A stretch of DNA of 10,361 nucleotides from Lachnospiraceae bacterium UBA1755 (GCA_002314805.1 DCHJ01000064.1:1-10361), one strand, 5' to 3'; counted from the first letter of the stretch, positions 1-6,954 are shown. Numbers and translations are program-made. The notes: generated by a model not told the origin, from the sequence alone.

Positions 1-725
1 GTATCATGCTGTCCTACAGCCGCAAACTTAGGCTGATATCCAAGCTCCAGTTCATCAGCGATCCCCTTATAAAGCTCACCCCTCAGGCTGCCTGCCTTGA
101 CAATTTCCGGAAGTATGCCTGTCGGAATGCCGAATTTCTCAAGAAGCTCCCTGTCCCAGTCCTTGGTCCTGTAATTGATCATCTGCGAAGTTGTCGCATC
201 TGTATACTCGACACGTTTGTCTCCTGACAGATAGTATCCGAGCAGATCCGGGAACATAAGCAGTGTATCTGCATTCTGCAGAGCCACATCCCCTTCCCTT
301 ACACGCTGATACAGCTGTGGGAGCGTGTTGAAGGAATAATGCGCAATGCCTGTGCGGGCGAAGATCTCATCCTTGTCCACGACCTTCCAGCATGCTTCCA
401 TATCAGGATCGGTCATATGGCGGTAAGCAACCACATCACCTATCTGTCTTCCGTTTTTATCGAGAAGTCCGTAGTCAACTCCCCATGTGTCGATTCCGAA
501 GCAGTCGACCCGGATGCCTTCCTTTTTAGCTGCGCCGAAGCCCTTGACCATCTCTGTATAAAGCCTCATCACATCCCAGTATGCGACCCCGCGAATATCA
601 GTAATCACATTCTCAAATCTGTGAAGTTCTCTGAGTTTTACCGTCTCTCCGTTGAATTCTCCCAATATGGCACGCCCGTTGCTTGCGCCCAGATCGAAAG
701 CCATTAAATTAAGATTCTTTGCCAT
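1..725 (-). CDS. rhaB: Rhamnulokinase, N-terminal part (runs off left edge)
   Basis: This gene encodes the N-terminal 241 residues of L-rhamnulokinase, which transfers phosphate from ATP to L-rhamnulose in the cytoplasm, giving L-rhamnulose 1-phosphate. The family (FGGY, ASKHA fold) is usually about 480 to 490 residues, so roughly half is visible. The phosphate-binding motif FDLGASNGRA is at residues 10-19, GIDTWGVD at 77-84, FNTLPQLY at 132-139, and YTDATTSQMIN at 174-184. The reading ends in GQHD at 238-241, and the two bases left begin a Thr codon. This matches the HDTASA motif of RhaB, whose Asp is the catalytic base. The ATG at 725-723 follows a strong AGGAGG site with a short spacer. 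The gene starts 15 bases after the stop of the carbohydrate-binding protein gene and is the last visible gene of the operon. The alignment to RhaB is recalled rather than computed, but the motifs are specific within the FGGY kinases. Confidence 0.93.
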   Translation of the reverse strand, partial: MAKNLNLMAFDLGASNGRAILGEFNGETVKLRELHRFENVITDIRGVAYWDVMRLYTEMVKGFGAAKKEGIRVDCFGIDTWGVDYGLLDKNGRQIGDVVAYRHMTDPDMEACWKVVDKDEIFARTGIAHYSFNTLPQLYQRVREGDVALQNADTLLMFPDLLGYYLSGDKRVEYTDATTSQMINYRTKDWDRELLEKFGIPTGILPEIVKAGSLRGELYKGIADELELGYQPKFAAVGQHD

Positions 726-740
726 GCTGTCCTCCTGTGA

Positions 741-1340
741 TTATTTAACCAGTGTCATCCTTCCGAAATATGCAGAATTGTGGAAGCTCTTGACTTCCGG
801 ATCAAACGGATTCCATGAAAGATAATGCTCTTTCCTTGTAAGATCACCGCACTTCATACAGTTGACCTTAAGAATATTGCCTTCCCTGTACTCATAGCCG
901 GGATAGAACATCCTGGTAAATGAAAGCGGGAAATCCGCAAAGAGCTCCCAGCCGTCTGTGGTACGCCCGGAACGCAGATTCAGGATGCCCTTTTCGTCCT
1001 GGAGCATGAGTCTTATCCTGTCTGGCATGTTGGTACCGATACCAAGCCAGATGGCTCTGTTGGGATTACTCTCAAAATTGATATAGGTCTCCTCTCCCTC
1101 CGGCATATAGAAAAACTCAAGGCAGCTGTCCTGACATACATCGCAGCCCGGTGCGTCATATTCGGCACGCACCTCTGTCTCGTGAGCGATCCCGTGATAC
1201 ATGATCCTGTCTTCATTCCATGCGATCTGCACTTCAACCTCAATGCCCGGATTCGGCTCCCAGTTGGCTGTGTCCAGAGTGATCGCAGGTACCTTGCTCC
1301 AGTCCGGAGTCTGCTGATAAATCACATTATACTCTTTCAT
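741..1340 (-). CDS. Cytoplasmic family-9-like carbohydrate-binding protein
   Basis: This is a 199-residue protein of the CBM9-like family, probably a single beta-sandwich domain that binds a sugar or glycan. Family-type motifs seen are DSCLEFFYMP (71-80), YINFESNPN (86-94), AIWLGIG (96-102), CMKCGD (161-166), HYLSWNPFDP (172-181) and YFGRMTL (191-197). There is no signal peptide or membrane segment, so it should stay in the cytoplasm, which is unusual for a carbohydrate-binding module. It has two CxxC pairs, C66/C69 and C161/C164, plus C73, so a metal or disulfide site is possible but unproven. The ATG at 1340 follows an AGAGG site with a good spacer. It lies between the aldolase gene (57 bases upstream) and rhaB (15 bases downstream), which ties it to rhamnose use. 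Its job is not known from sequence; a sugar or sugar-phosphate binding or accessory role is inference. Confidence 0.8.
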   Translation of the reverse strand: MKEYNVIYQQTPDWSKVPAITLDTANWEPNPGIEVEVQIAWNEDRIMYHGIAHETEVRAEYDAPGCDVCQDSCLEFFYMPEGEETYINFESNPNRAIWLGIGTNMPDRIRLMLQDEKGILNLRSGRTTDGWELFADFPLSFTRMFYPGYEYREGNILKVNCMKCGDLTRKEHYLSWNPFDPEVKSFHNSAYFGRMTLVK

Positions 1341-1397
1341 GCTTTTTCCTCTGTTGAAATCATTCTTTCGTATACATTCTGATCTGTGAAAACCGTG

Positions 1398-2456
1398 TCA
1401 TGCCTGTTTTTTTCTGTAGGATTCTGCTTCCCAGTGAGTAATGAAATTGGTCAGATCATCCGTCATCGGCTGGATATCACTGAACTTACGCGCATAATAC
1501 GCGATCTTCATTGCATCATTTACAAGAAGCTTCACATTGCCCATTGCCTTCTCATCACATACGGCAAAGGCTCCGGCCTTTTCCACAAGCACTACCTTGG
1601 GATAATCACCATGCTCCTGCCTGAAAGCATCCAGAGAGGACTTCATAGCTGCAGCCTTCACAAAATACATAAACGGTCCGCAGTACACGATATGATCAGG
1701 TGTAAACGGCTTTGCAAGTGCCGCCGCGTTTTCCTCATTGTCCACAAACCATGCCGCCTCGCGTATGGGAAGGAACCTTGCCGGTCTGCCGGTGATCTCC
1801 GAAAGCTCATCCTCAATATCCTTATATGAGCCCTGAAGCCTCGCCTCAAGCTTTCCGATCACAGCTGCTGTAAGCTCACCTATCTCCTCAGGTGTATCGG
1901 CTGCGATGAAGATACCGTGATTCTGAAGCAGTATGATCTGTACAGGCTTTCCCTTTGCTGCAAGATAGGCATTCATCGCTTCGCTGCAGAGCTTTCCGAG
2001 AGTATATCCCGGACGGCAGATATCGATCCAGATAATGTCATCTCCCAGTATTTCAGAGGCGATGACCCTGCCGTTTTCTGCACACGTAATACCGTTGATA
2101 AGGGCCGGGTGTACATGCAGCACATACTTCTGCGGGAACAGACTGTGCAGCAGTGCCTCTACGCTGGGACGTTTTGTCCTGTCCTCGTCGCATACCGCAT
2201 TCATCACATCCGCCAGATACGCGGCCTCACGTGAGGCATCATCAGCAGGATACTGCTTATCCATAAGCTCTGTCAGTCTGCCTATATCCATTGCAACGAA
2301 ACCATCGGCTGTGATGGTACCCAGCTTTGTGCCGGAGCACTTGACATAAAGCACTCCGTCTTCCTTGTAGGAAGTGTTGCCGCCGCCTGCCAGTACAAGC
2401 TCCGGATCACTTCCGTATTTATTAGATAACTCAACAAGCTTTGTCAAATCTGCCAT
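1398..2456 (-). CDS. rhaE: Rhamnulose-1-phosphate aldolase, RhaE-type class II, single domain
   Basis: This is a 352-residue zinc-dependent class II aldolase that should cleave L-rhamnulose 1-phosphate into dihydroxyacetone phosphate and L-lactaldehyde. The phosphate-binding loop AGGGNTS is at residues 23-29, SVEALLH with a candidate catalytic Glu at 98-104 (E100), and the zinc ligands HVH at 114-116 with the third His in QNHG at 179-181. It resembles the aldolase half of the long RhaE-RhaW (YuxG-type) fusions more than the roughly 274-residue enterobacterial RhaD. In those fusions a short-chain dehydrogenase domain that acts on lactaldehyde follows. Here the protein stops after HWEAESYRKKQA, about at the domain junction, so that half is absent. 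The ATG follows AGAGG with an 8-base spacer and lies 12 bases after the stop of rhaA. A run of seven A in the coding strand sits just before the stop. Substrate is inferred from context and family; other ketose 1-phosphates cannot be excluded. Confidence 0.85.
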   Translation of the reverse strand: MADLTKLVELSNKYGSDPELVLAGGGNTSYKEDGVLYVKCSGTKLGTITADGFVAMDIGRLTELMDKQYPADDASREAAYLADVMNAVCDEDRTKRPSVEALLHSLFPQKYVLHVHPALINGITCAENGRVIASEILGDDIIWIDICRPGYTLGKLCSEAMNAYLAAKGKPVQIILLQNHGIFIAADTPEEIGELTAAVIGKLEARLQGSYKDIEDELSEITGRPARFLPIREAAWFVDNEENAAALAKPFTPDHIVYCGPFMYFVKAAAMKSSLDAFRQEHGDYPKVVLVEKAGAFAVCDEKAMGNVKLLVNDAMKIAYYARKFSDIQPMTDDLTNFITHWEAESYRKKQA

Positions 2457-2468
2457 TTCTTCATCCTC

Positions 2469-3725
2469 TCATCTGTTGCAAAGAACATCTTTCTCGTATT
2501 TTTTAACCTTTGAGATCCACTTATCTCCTGTAGGAACTCCCTGCTTCATACAATAATAATCCCATACAGCACCAAACGGAAGCGTCTTTGCCTCCTCCTG
2601 CAGAGCAAGCCTTGATGTAAGGTCTCCCTTGTGCTCAGCCTTTGCGATCGCTGCCGGTGTAAGGTATGCCATAAGCAGTGCCTTGCGCGCATTCCTCATT
2701 CCGATAGACCATGCAGCGATACGGTTGATGGAAGCGTCAAAATAGTCAAGGGCGATGAATACCCTGTCCTCGAGATGATTGCATACTATCTCATGCATGA
2801 TCGCCTTAAGTTCATCATCAAATACGATCACATGATCTGAATCCCATCTGATAGGACGTGACACATGGAGTATTATCCTGTCACAGAACTGCAGCACTGC
2901 AGAGAGCTTGGCACTTATCACCTCTGTCGGATGGAAATGTCCCGCATCAAGTGTATAAAGCACGCCGCGGCTTACCGCATAGCCGTAGGAGTACTCATGA
3001 GATGCTACAGTATATGCCTCAACGCCTACTCCGAAAAGCTTGGACTCAATGCCGCAGGGCACGAGCTCAGGATCGATATCCTCACTGAATATCTCATCAA
3101 GGGATGCTGTCATAAGATCTCTGTGACTCTTCGTATCCTCGCAGATATCCTTATATCCGTCCGGCATCCAGAAATTAACGGCACAGGGCTGTCCCAGCTG
3201 CTTTGCTGCCTCAAGAGCTATCTCGCGGCACCTCTTTCCATGCTCTATCCAGAAATTTCTGGTATCCTCATCATAGCTGGACAGTGAGAAATCTCCGTCC
3301 ATCATGGGATGAGAGAAAAATGTGGGGTTGAAATCCATACCCATCTTCTGCTTCTTACAGAAATCCACCCATTTCTGGAAATGCCTGATGGAATATCCGT
3401 CACGGTCAACCTTCTCACCGTCCTTCTCGGCGTAGCAGGCATGCATATTGAGCTTCATCGTACCGGGGATAAGCTTTCTTACAAATGCAATATCCTCACG
3501 CAGCTCTTCGGGAGTCCTTGCCCTGCCCGGATAATTGCCTGTAGTCTGAATACCGCCTGTCAGCGAATCAGAGCCGTCAAAGCCGATCACATCATCGCCC
3601 TGCCAGCAATGCATGGAAACCGGAATACTGTCAGCCTTCTCCATTGCTTTATCAATATCAACTCCGAATGCGGCATATGCTTCTCTGGCATACTCATAGC
3701 CCTTAATGATCTGTTCCTTATTCAT
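2469..3725 (-). CDS. rhaA: L-rhamnose isomerase
   Basis: This gene encodes the 418-residue L-rhamnose isomerase that converts L-rhamnose to L-rhamnulose in the cytoplasm, first step of the phosphorylating pathway. Length matches the E. coli enzyme (419). The start region has VSMHCWQGDDV (36-46), LTGGIQTTGNYPG (55-67) and DFNPTFFSHP (131-140). The expected metal-binding residues of the TIM barrel all appear to be present: E227 in GIESKLFG, D260 in LDAGHFHPTEV, H287 in LHVSRP, D295 and D297 in RWDSDHV, and D327 in ALDYFDASINR. I placed these by recalled alignment to E. coli RhaA with an offset of seven. The ATG at 3725 follows GGAGGG with a good spacer. The gene begins 36 bases after the mutarotase stop. 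This is the RhaA type, not the shorter RhaI type found in some other bacteria. Confidence 0.97.
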   Translation of the reverse strand: MNKEQIIKGYEYAREAYAAFGVDIDKAMEKADSIPVSMHCWQGDDVIGFDGSDSLTGGIQTTGNYPGRARTPEELREDIAFVRKLIPGTMKLNMHACYAEKDGEKVDRDGYSIRHFQKWVDFCKKQKMGMDFNPTFFSHPMMDGDFSLSSYDEDTRNFWIEHGKRCREIALEAAKQLGQPCAVNFWMPDGYKDICEDTKSHRDLMTASLDEIFSEDIDPELVPCGIESKLFGVGVEAYTVASHEYSYGYAVSRGVLYTLDAGHFHPTEVISAKLSAVLQFCDRIILHVSRPIRWDSDHVIVFDDELKAIMHEIVCNHLEDRVFIALDYFDASINRIAAWSIGMRNARKALLMAYLTPAAIAKAEHKGDLTSRLALQEEAKTLPFGAVWDYYCMKQGVPTGDKWISKVKKYEKDVLCNR

Positions 3726-3761
3726 TTTATCCCTCCAGTTTATTTGATATGTGTTGCTTCA

Positions 3762-4073
3762 TCAGTCAAGGTGAAATACTAGATGCAGGTCCGTACATAC
3801 CGGAGAATTATCTGGATTGGTATCCATGATGTCTGCCATAAAATCCCACCATTTACGGTTGATAGGCTCGTCTGCCTGCTTTGCCCACTCTTCTTCGCTG
3901 TCGATCTCAATGCTGCCATACAGAGTAAGCGTCTCCTTATCGAGGAATATGCTGTAATTCCTGCCGCCGTGCCTGTGGATCGACTCCTTCATCTCGGGCC
4001 AGAGCAGGTTATGCCTTTTTTCATACTCCGCTTCCATTCCCGGATACAGCTTCATTTTAAATCCTTTTATCAT
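3762..4073 (-). CDS. rhaM: L-rhamnose mutarotase
   Basis: This small cytoplasmic enzyme, 103 residues from the chosen start, interconverts the alpha and beta anomers of L-rhamnose, helping supply the form used by RhaA. The fold is a dimeric ferredoxin-like one. Family motifs are KRHNLLWPEM with the expected catalytic His (H21), NYSIFLDKE, the paired Trp in RKWWDFMADIM, and TNPDNSPV near the C-terminus. An ATG two codons earlier (4079) is in frame, but it directly abuts the GGAGG site at 4084-4080, whereas the ATG at 4073 lies six bases from it and gives the family's usual MIKGF-like beginning, so I chose 4073. It sits 27 bases after the stop of the fucose/arabinose isomerase-like gene and 36 bases before rhaA. 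Length and motifs fit the family closely. Confidence 0.95.
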   Translation of the reverse strand: MIKGFKMKLYPGMEAEYEKRHNLLWPEMKESIHRHGGRNYSIFLDKETLTLYGSIEIDSEEEWAKQADEPINRKWWDFMADIMDTNPDNSPVCTDLHLVFHLD

Positions 4074-4100
4074 ATTCATCCTCCGATCATATAAGGCAGC

Positions 4101-5591
4101 TTATCTGCCGACATAAACATAATCAATATTCATTATATCACAGATCTTCCTGAATATCCCCCTGTTATGTCCGATGCTCATGGCGCAGTGATGAGTAGGC
4201 GCAGCCTGATACCAGATATCCTGATACTCATCGATATCCATTCCGAAATCCACATGTGTCTGTGTATTTCCTATCGTAAGGATAGGATTCGGGATAGCTT
4301 CTCCTTCGCTGACAATAAAGCGCAGCCTGCCGTTGCCCAGCTGTGTCAGTCCCAGCATTGTGACCGGGCCGGACTTCACATGTGCCTCAACAGAGATACC
4401 GCTGCCCTTCTTGCCGTGATATACTCCCATACCTCTGAGGACAGGCCTGCCCTCCGAAATAGCAATATGGAACGGTCCGTCATGCCCCAGCAGTATCGTA
4501 TTGTATTTATAATCCATGGCAACTATCTCCGAGAAGCTGCCTCCAAGCCCAAGACTGTCACATATCTTCATTGCTACGTCCGTCTTTATATCACCTTCTC
4601 CTGCACAGGGGATACCGTCGGCTGTAAGCAGTGAATGTCCCACGATAAAGCCGCCCTGCAGATCCTCATAATGAAATCCGTCTGCACTGTGATAATAATA
4701 CGAAAGAGCGTCAAGATTAAATTCCTTAACAAGCCTGTACTGTGCAGCCGCAACAGTAGCTGACCAGTTGAGCTGCTCCTCGGTCGGCTTTCTGACTCTC
4801 GGGTCCGATGGAGAGTCCCCCAGGATCTCAAAGAAGCTTTCGATATCCTTCCTCTTCTGACTTATCTCCTCAGGAGTGACCTTCTGAAGATTCTTTTCAA
4901 GATCACACATTTCAAGGAGTTCAACATGTATGCCTGTCTGTGCCGAAAGCATCGTCCAGTCCGAATACAGATCGAGCATTCCGGAGTAATTATTGCCCAG
5001 GAAGCCAAAGCGTGATTCTGAAAGCATCCTTTTGACTCCTGCTGCCTTGACCCATTCCTCTATCTCCTTCCATGCTCTCTTTGCCGAAGGATGTGTACTC
5101 GTATTTTCCTCAGTCACGGAGATCGCGGGCGTATAGTCCAGACCCAGAAGTCCGTTAACAATATTTGCCTTTATCCCTGCTCTCTCAAATGCATTTGCTA
5201 TCTCAGGAATAGGACAGCCCACACAATGTGCAAGCCACTCACCGGTATCTGTCTTTGCATAATTCATCTGCTCCGTCGGCTGCAGATTAAGCACGACCGT
5301 CGGTGCCTTGCAGATATTATGGATAGGGATCACACATGAGCTTGTGAAATACGTACCGCTGTGCACAATGATAATATCAACATTGCTGCTGTTAAAATAC
5401 TCACCGGCCTTCCTCGATGCAGGCTCGTTATCCACCAGTCCGTAATTGAATACCTCGCCAAAGGCTGAGATCTTCTTTTCAATAAACTTATTATATTCCA
5501 GAAGTCTGTCGTGAAGACCCGGGAACTGTGCCCAGTATGCATGCAGTCCCGTTGTATAAAGTCCCACTCTCGCTCTAACCTTACAATCCAT
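4101..5591 (-). CDS. L-fucose/L-arabinose isomerase-fold protein, substrate unknown
   Basis: This is a 496-residue protein of the L-fucose/L-arabinose isomerase superfamily, which interconverts aldoses and ketoses using a divalent metal. Length is close to AraA (about 500) and below FucI (about 590). Candidate metal ligands are E332 in AGEGDIKTDVA, D360 (or E355) in SEIVAMDYKYN, H370 in LLGHDGPFH, and H467/H468 in THHCAMSIGH, so the active site looks intact. An N-terminal Rossmann-like part covers about residues 5-150. It is neither a clear AraA nor a clear FucI by eye. The ATG at 5591 has only a weak GG-containing site upstream (in-frame TGA at 5612-5610), so translation may be modest. It follows a 226-base hairpin-rich gap and is 27 bases before rhaM. 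A genuine rhaA lies nearby, so this one may act on a second sugar that enters by the same transporter, or on a rhamnose-related epimer. That is inference. Confidence 0.82.
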   Translation of the reverse strand: MDCKVRARVGLYTTGLHAYWAQFPGLHDRLLEYNKFIEKKISAFGEVFNYGLVDNEPASRKAGEYFNSSNVDIIIVHSGTYFTSSCVIPIHNICKAPTVVLNLQPTEQMNYAKTDTGEWLAHCVGCPIPEIANAFERAGIKANIVNGLLGLDYTPAISVTEENTSTHPSAKRAWKEIEEWVKAAGVKRMLSESRFGFLGNNYSGMLDLYSDWTMLSAQTGIHVELLEMCDLEKNLQKVTPEEISQKRKDIESFFEILGDSPSDPRVRKPTEEQLNWSATVAAAQYRLVKEFNLDALSYYYHSADGFHYEDLQGGFIVGHSLLTADGIPCAGEGDIKTDVAMKICDSLGLGGSFSEIVAMDYKYNTILLGHDGPFHIAISEGRPVLRGMGVYHGKKGSGISVEAHVKSGPVTMLGLTQLGNGRLRFIVSEGEAIPNPILTIGNTQTHVDFGMDIDEYQDIWYQAAPTHHCAMSIGHNRGIFRKICDIMNIDYVYVGR

Positions 5592-5641
5592 TTTTACAAT
5601 ATATTCCGATCATCTCATTCAGTGACCGGATCATCCTTTCT

Positions 5642-5657
5642 CCCGGCTCCCGCCGGG
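5642..5657 (-). other. GC-only stem-loop upstream of the isomerase gene
   Basis: A six-base-pair stem made only of G and C (CCCGGC with GCCGGG) closes a four-base loop. It ends 50 bases before the ATG of the isomerase gene. It could limit or protect the leader of that gene, but no function can be shown from sequence. Confidence 0.45.
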
Positions 5658-5676
5658 TATCTGAACTGCCTCAAAT

Positions 5677-5723
5677 TATCGAAAAAGAGAAACCATGCTT
5701 TGCACAGCTCATCCCTGTGCAGC
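5677..5723 (-). terminator. Weak terminator or attenuator candidate after rhaS
   Basis: On the minus strand TGCACAG pairs with CTGTGCA (5721-5701, seven base pairs, seven-base loop). A two-base bulge and two more pairs extend it to 5723-5697. After a four-base gap comes a T-rich run, TTTCTCTTTTT. The T-run is not directly at the stem and the stem is short, so full termination is doubtful. Partial read-through into the enzyme genes would make biological sense. Confidence 0.35.
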
Positions 5724-5729
5724 AGCCAG

Positions 5730-5747
5730 GGCACGTACTGCCGTGCC
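5730..5747 (-). other. Six-base-pair stem-loop in the rhaS 3' gap
   Basis: GGCACG and CGTGCC form a six-base-pair stem with a six-base loop. No T-run follows on either strand, so it is not an intrinsic terminator on its own. It lies between the two other hairpins of this gap and may simply add to a structured 3' end of the rhaS message. Confidence 0.4.
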
Positions 5748-5760
5748 GCTCAGAACTTTA

Positions 5761-5798
5761 TATACTTTGAGGGCAGGTTTTTGACCTGCCCCCGTATA
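5761..5798 (-). other. Strong stem-loop just after the rhaS stop
   Basis: GGGCAGGT (5771-5778) and ACCTGCCC (5784-5791) form a perfect eight-base-pair stem with a five-base loop, and the outer arms TATAC/GTATA (5761-5765 and 5794-5798) add five more pairs across a small internal loop. It begins about 20 to 27 bases after the stop codon of the binding-protein gene. No T-run follows on the minus strand, so it looks like a 3' stabilising hairpin rather than a terminator. A near copy of the right arm (TTGTCCTGCC at 5801-5810, against TTGACCTGCC at 5781-5790) offers an alternative pairing. Confidence 0.6.
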
Positions 5799-5817
5799 AA
5801 TTGTCCTGCCTTTGGAA

Positions 5818-6954
5818 TTAGTAAACTGTCTTCCAGTCAGCAATGTTAGATGAATCAAACTTGAAAGGAGGTCCAACGATGATCTGTGTGCCGCCGTCAT
5901 CAGCCTGAGATACTGTATAAGTCTTTCCGTCAGCTGCTGTGAATGATGCGCCAACCTGACCGCCGTCAAAGCCATCGTTTACCATAGCCATAAGTGTGTA
6001 GCCTGCAACTGCGCCTACATCGATCGGGTTCCAGAGGAACATATAAGGACATGCCGGGTTCTCACCCTCCATGAACTCAGCCATCTCTGAAGGAAGTCCG
6101 AGACCTGTTACGATAACCTTGCCGCACAGCCCCTCATCCTGGATAACCTTGGATGCTGCTGCAATACCAACTGTTGTAGGAGCATTGATGAGCTTAAGAT
6201 CAGGATAGTTCTGAAGAAGAGCCTTTGTCTCATCAACAGACTTCTGCTGCTCGTCATCGCCGTAAGCTACTTCTACGAGCTCCATCTTGGAATACTTGTC
6301 ATCCTTAAGGATCTCCTTCATTGCATCGATCCATGCGTTCTGGTTTGTTGCAACGCTGGTTGCTGAAAGGATAGCCCACTGGCCTTCTCCGCCTGTAAGA
6401 TCATATGTTGCGTCTACGAGACACTGTCCTACTTCCTTAACACCTGCCTGGTTGATGAATACCTCACGTGATGCAGGGTTGCATGAAGAGTCAAGGCAGA
6501 TGCAGTGGATGCCTGCATCCATAGCTGCCTTAAGTGATGTCTCAAGGGCATCAAAGTCATTAGCTGCGATTGCGATACCGTCAATGCCCTGTGCTACGAG
6601 CTCGTTGATAAGTGTGATCTGAGCCTCTGCAGTGATCTCTGCCGGATGCTTGATAATAGCTTCGTATCCTGCACCTGTGATAGCTGCTTCAAAGCCTGAT
6701 GCCTCACGCTCGTTGTACGGGTTGCCTGCTGACTTTGTGATGATAGCATAAACACCCTTTGATTCCTTAGCCGGTGCCTCTGCTGCCGGTGCTGCTTCCT
6801 CTGCTGCTGCAGGAGCTGCTTCTTCCTTAGCTGCCTCTGTAACAGGAGTCTCTGCTGCTGCACTTTCTGCGCTCTGAACTGTTGTTCCGCCACCGCATGC
6901 TGCGAGTGAGAGGATCATTGCTGCCGAAAGTAAAATTGCCAAAACCTTTTTCAT
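5818..6954 (-). CDS. rhaS: Rhamnose ABC transporter solute-binding lipoprotein
   Basis: This 378-residue lipoprotein captures L-rhamnose outside the membrane and delivers it to the permeases. The signal peptide has Lys at positions 2-3, a hydrophobic core at about 4-17 and the lipobox LAAC (C20 is lipidated). Residues 21-66 are a low-complexity Ala/Glu/Pro/Thr linker with the unit EEAAPAA twice (44-50, 52-58). The periplasmic-binding-protein type I fold then runs from about 67. RhaS-type motifs include ITKSAGNPYNE (72-82), AIAANDFDALE (128-138), SATSVATNQNAWID (197-210), APTTVGIAAASK (258-269), VTGLGLPSEM (282-291), LWNPIDVG (307-314) and VGPPFKF near the end. The ATG follows AAGGAGAG with a normal spacer. 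The gene comes last in the transporter cluster, flanked on both sides by hairpin-rich gaps, which suggests that its message level is set apart from its neighbours. Rhamnose specificity rests on recalled family motifs plus the neighbouring genes. Confidence 0.92.
   Translation of the reverse strand: MKKVLAILLSAAMILSLAACGGGTTVQSAESAAAETPVTEAAKEEAAPAAAEEAAPAAEAPAKESKGVYAIITKSAGNPYNEREASGFEAAITGAGYEAIIKHPAEITAEAQITLINELVAQGIDGIAIAANDFDALETSLKAAMDAGIHCICLDSSCNPASREVFINQAGVKEVGQCLVDATYDLTGGEGQWAILSATSVATNQNAWIDAMKEILKDDKYSKMELVEVAYGDDEQQKSVDETKALLQNYPDLKLINAPTTVGIAAASKVIQDEGLCGKVIVTGLGLPSEMAEFMEGENPACPYMFLWNPIDVGAVAGYTLMAMVNDGFDGGQVGASFTAADGKTYTVSQADDGGTQIIVGPPFKFDSSNIADWKTVY

Larger units (their letters stand above)
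5592..5817 (-). other. Structured intergenic gap between rhaS and the isomerase gene
   Basis: This 226-base gap has no convincing gene. In transcription order it carries four inverted repeats: 5791-5771, 5747-5730, 5721-5701 and 5657-5642. I see no good sigma-A promoter and no catabolite-control (cre) box. The arrangement fits a point where the abundant binding-protein message is protected and partial termination lowers expression of the enzyme genes. That role is inferred; only the inverted repeats are seen. Confidence 0.5.

Noticed and set aside
339..707. Open frame of 122 codons on the plus strand
   Set aside because: It lies opposite rhaB, which has clear kinase motifs; the plus-strand product is rich in Cys/His/Ser with no recognisable domain and no good binding site.
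1386..1829. Open frame of 147 codons on the plus strand
   Set aside because: It is antisense to the 3' half of the aldolase gene and looks like no protein family; its codon pattern is that of a shadow frame.
3309..3782. Open frame of 157 codons on the plus strand
   Set aside because: It is antisense to rhaA, whose conserved residues explain the sequence; the predicted product has no coherent domain.
4167..4634. Open frame of 155 codons on the plus strand
   Set aside because: It is antisense to the isomerase-fold gene, including the region of its metal ligands; no support for a real gene.
5771..5791. Classic intrinsic terminator after rhaS
   Set aside because: The stem is strong but no T-run follows it on the transcribed strand, and the same-strand enzyme genes continue downstream.
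5709..5975. Minus-strand open frame of 88 codons across the end of rhaS
   Set aside because: It overlaps rhaS in another frame for more than half its length and consists of out-of-frame lipoprotein sequence plus hairpin DNA.
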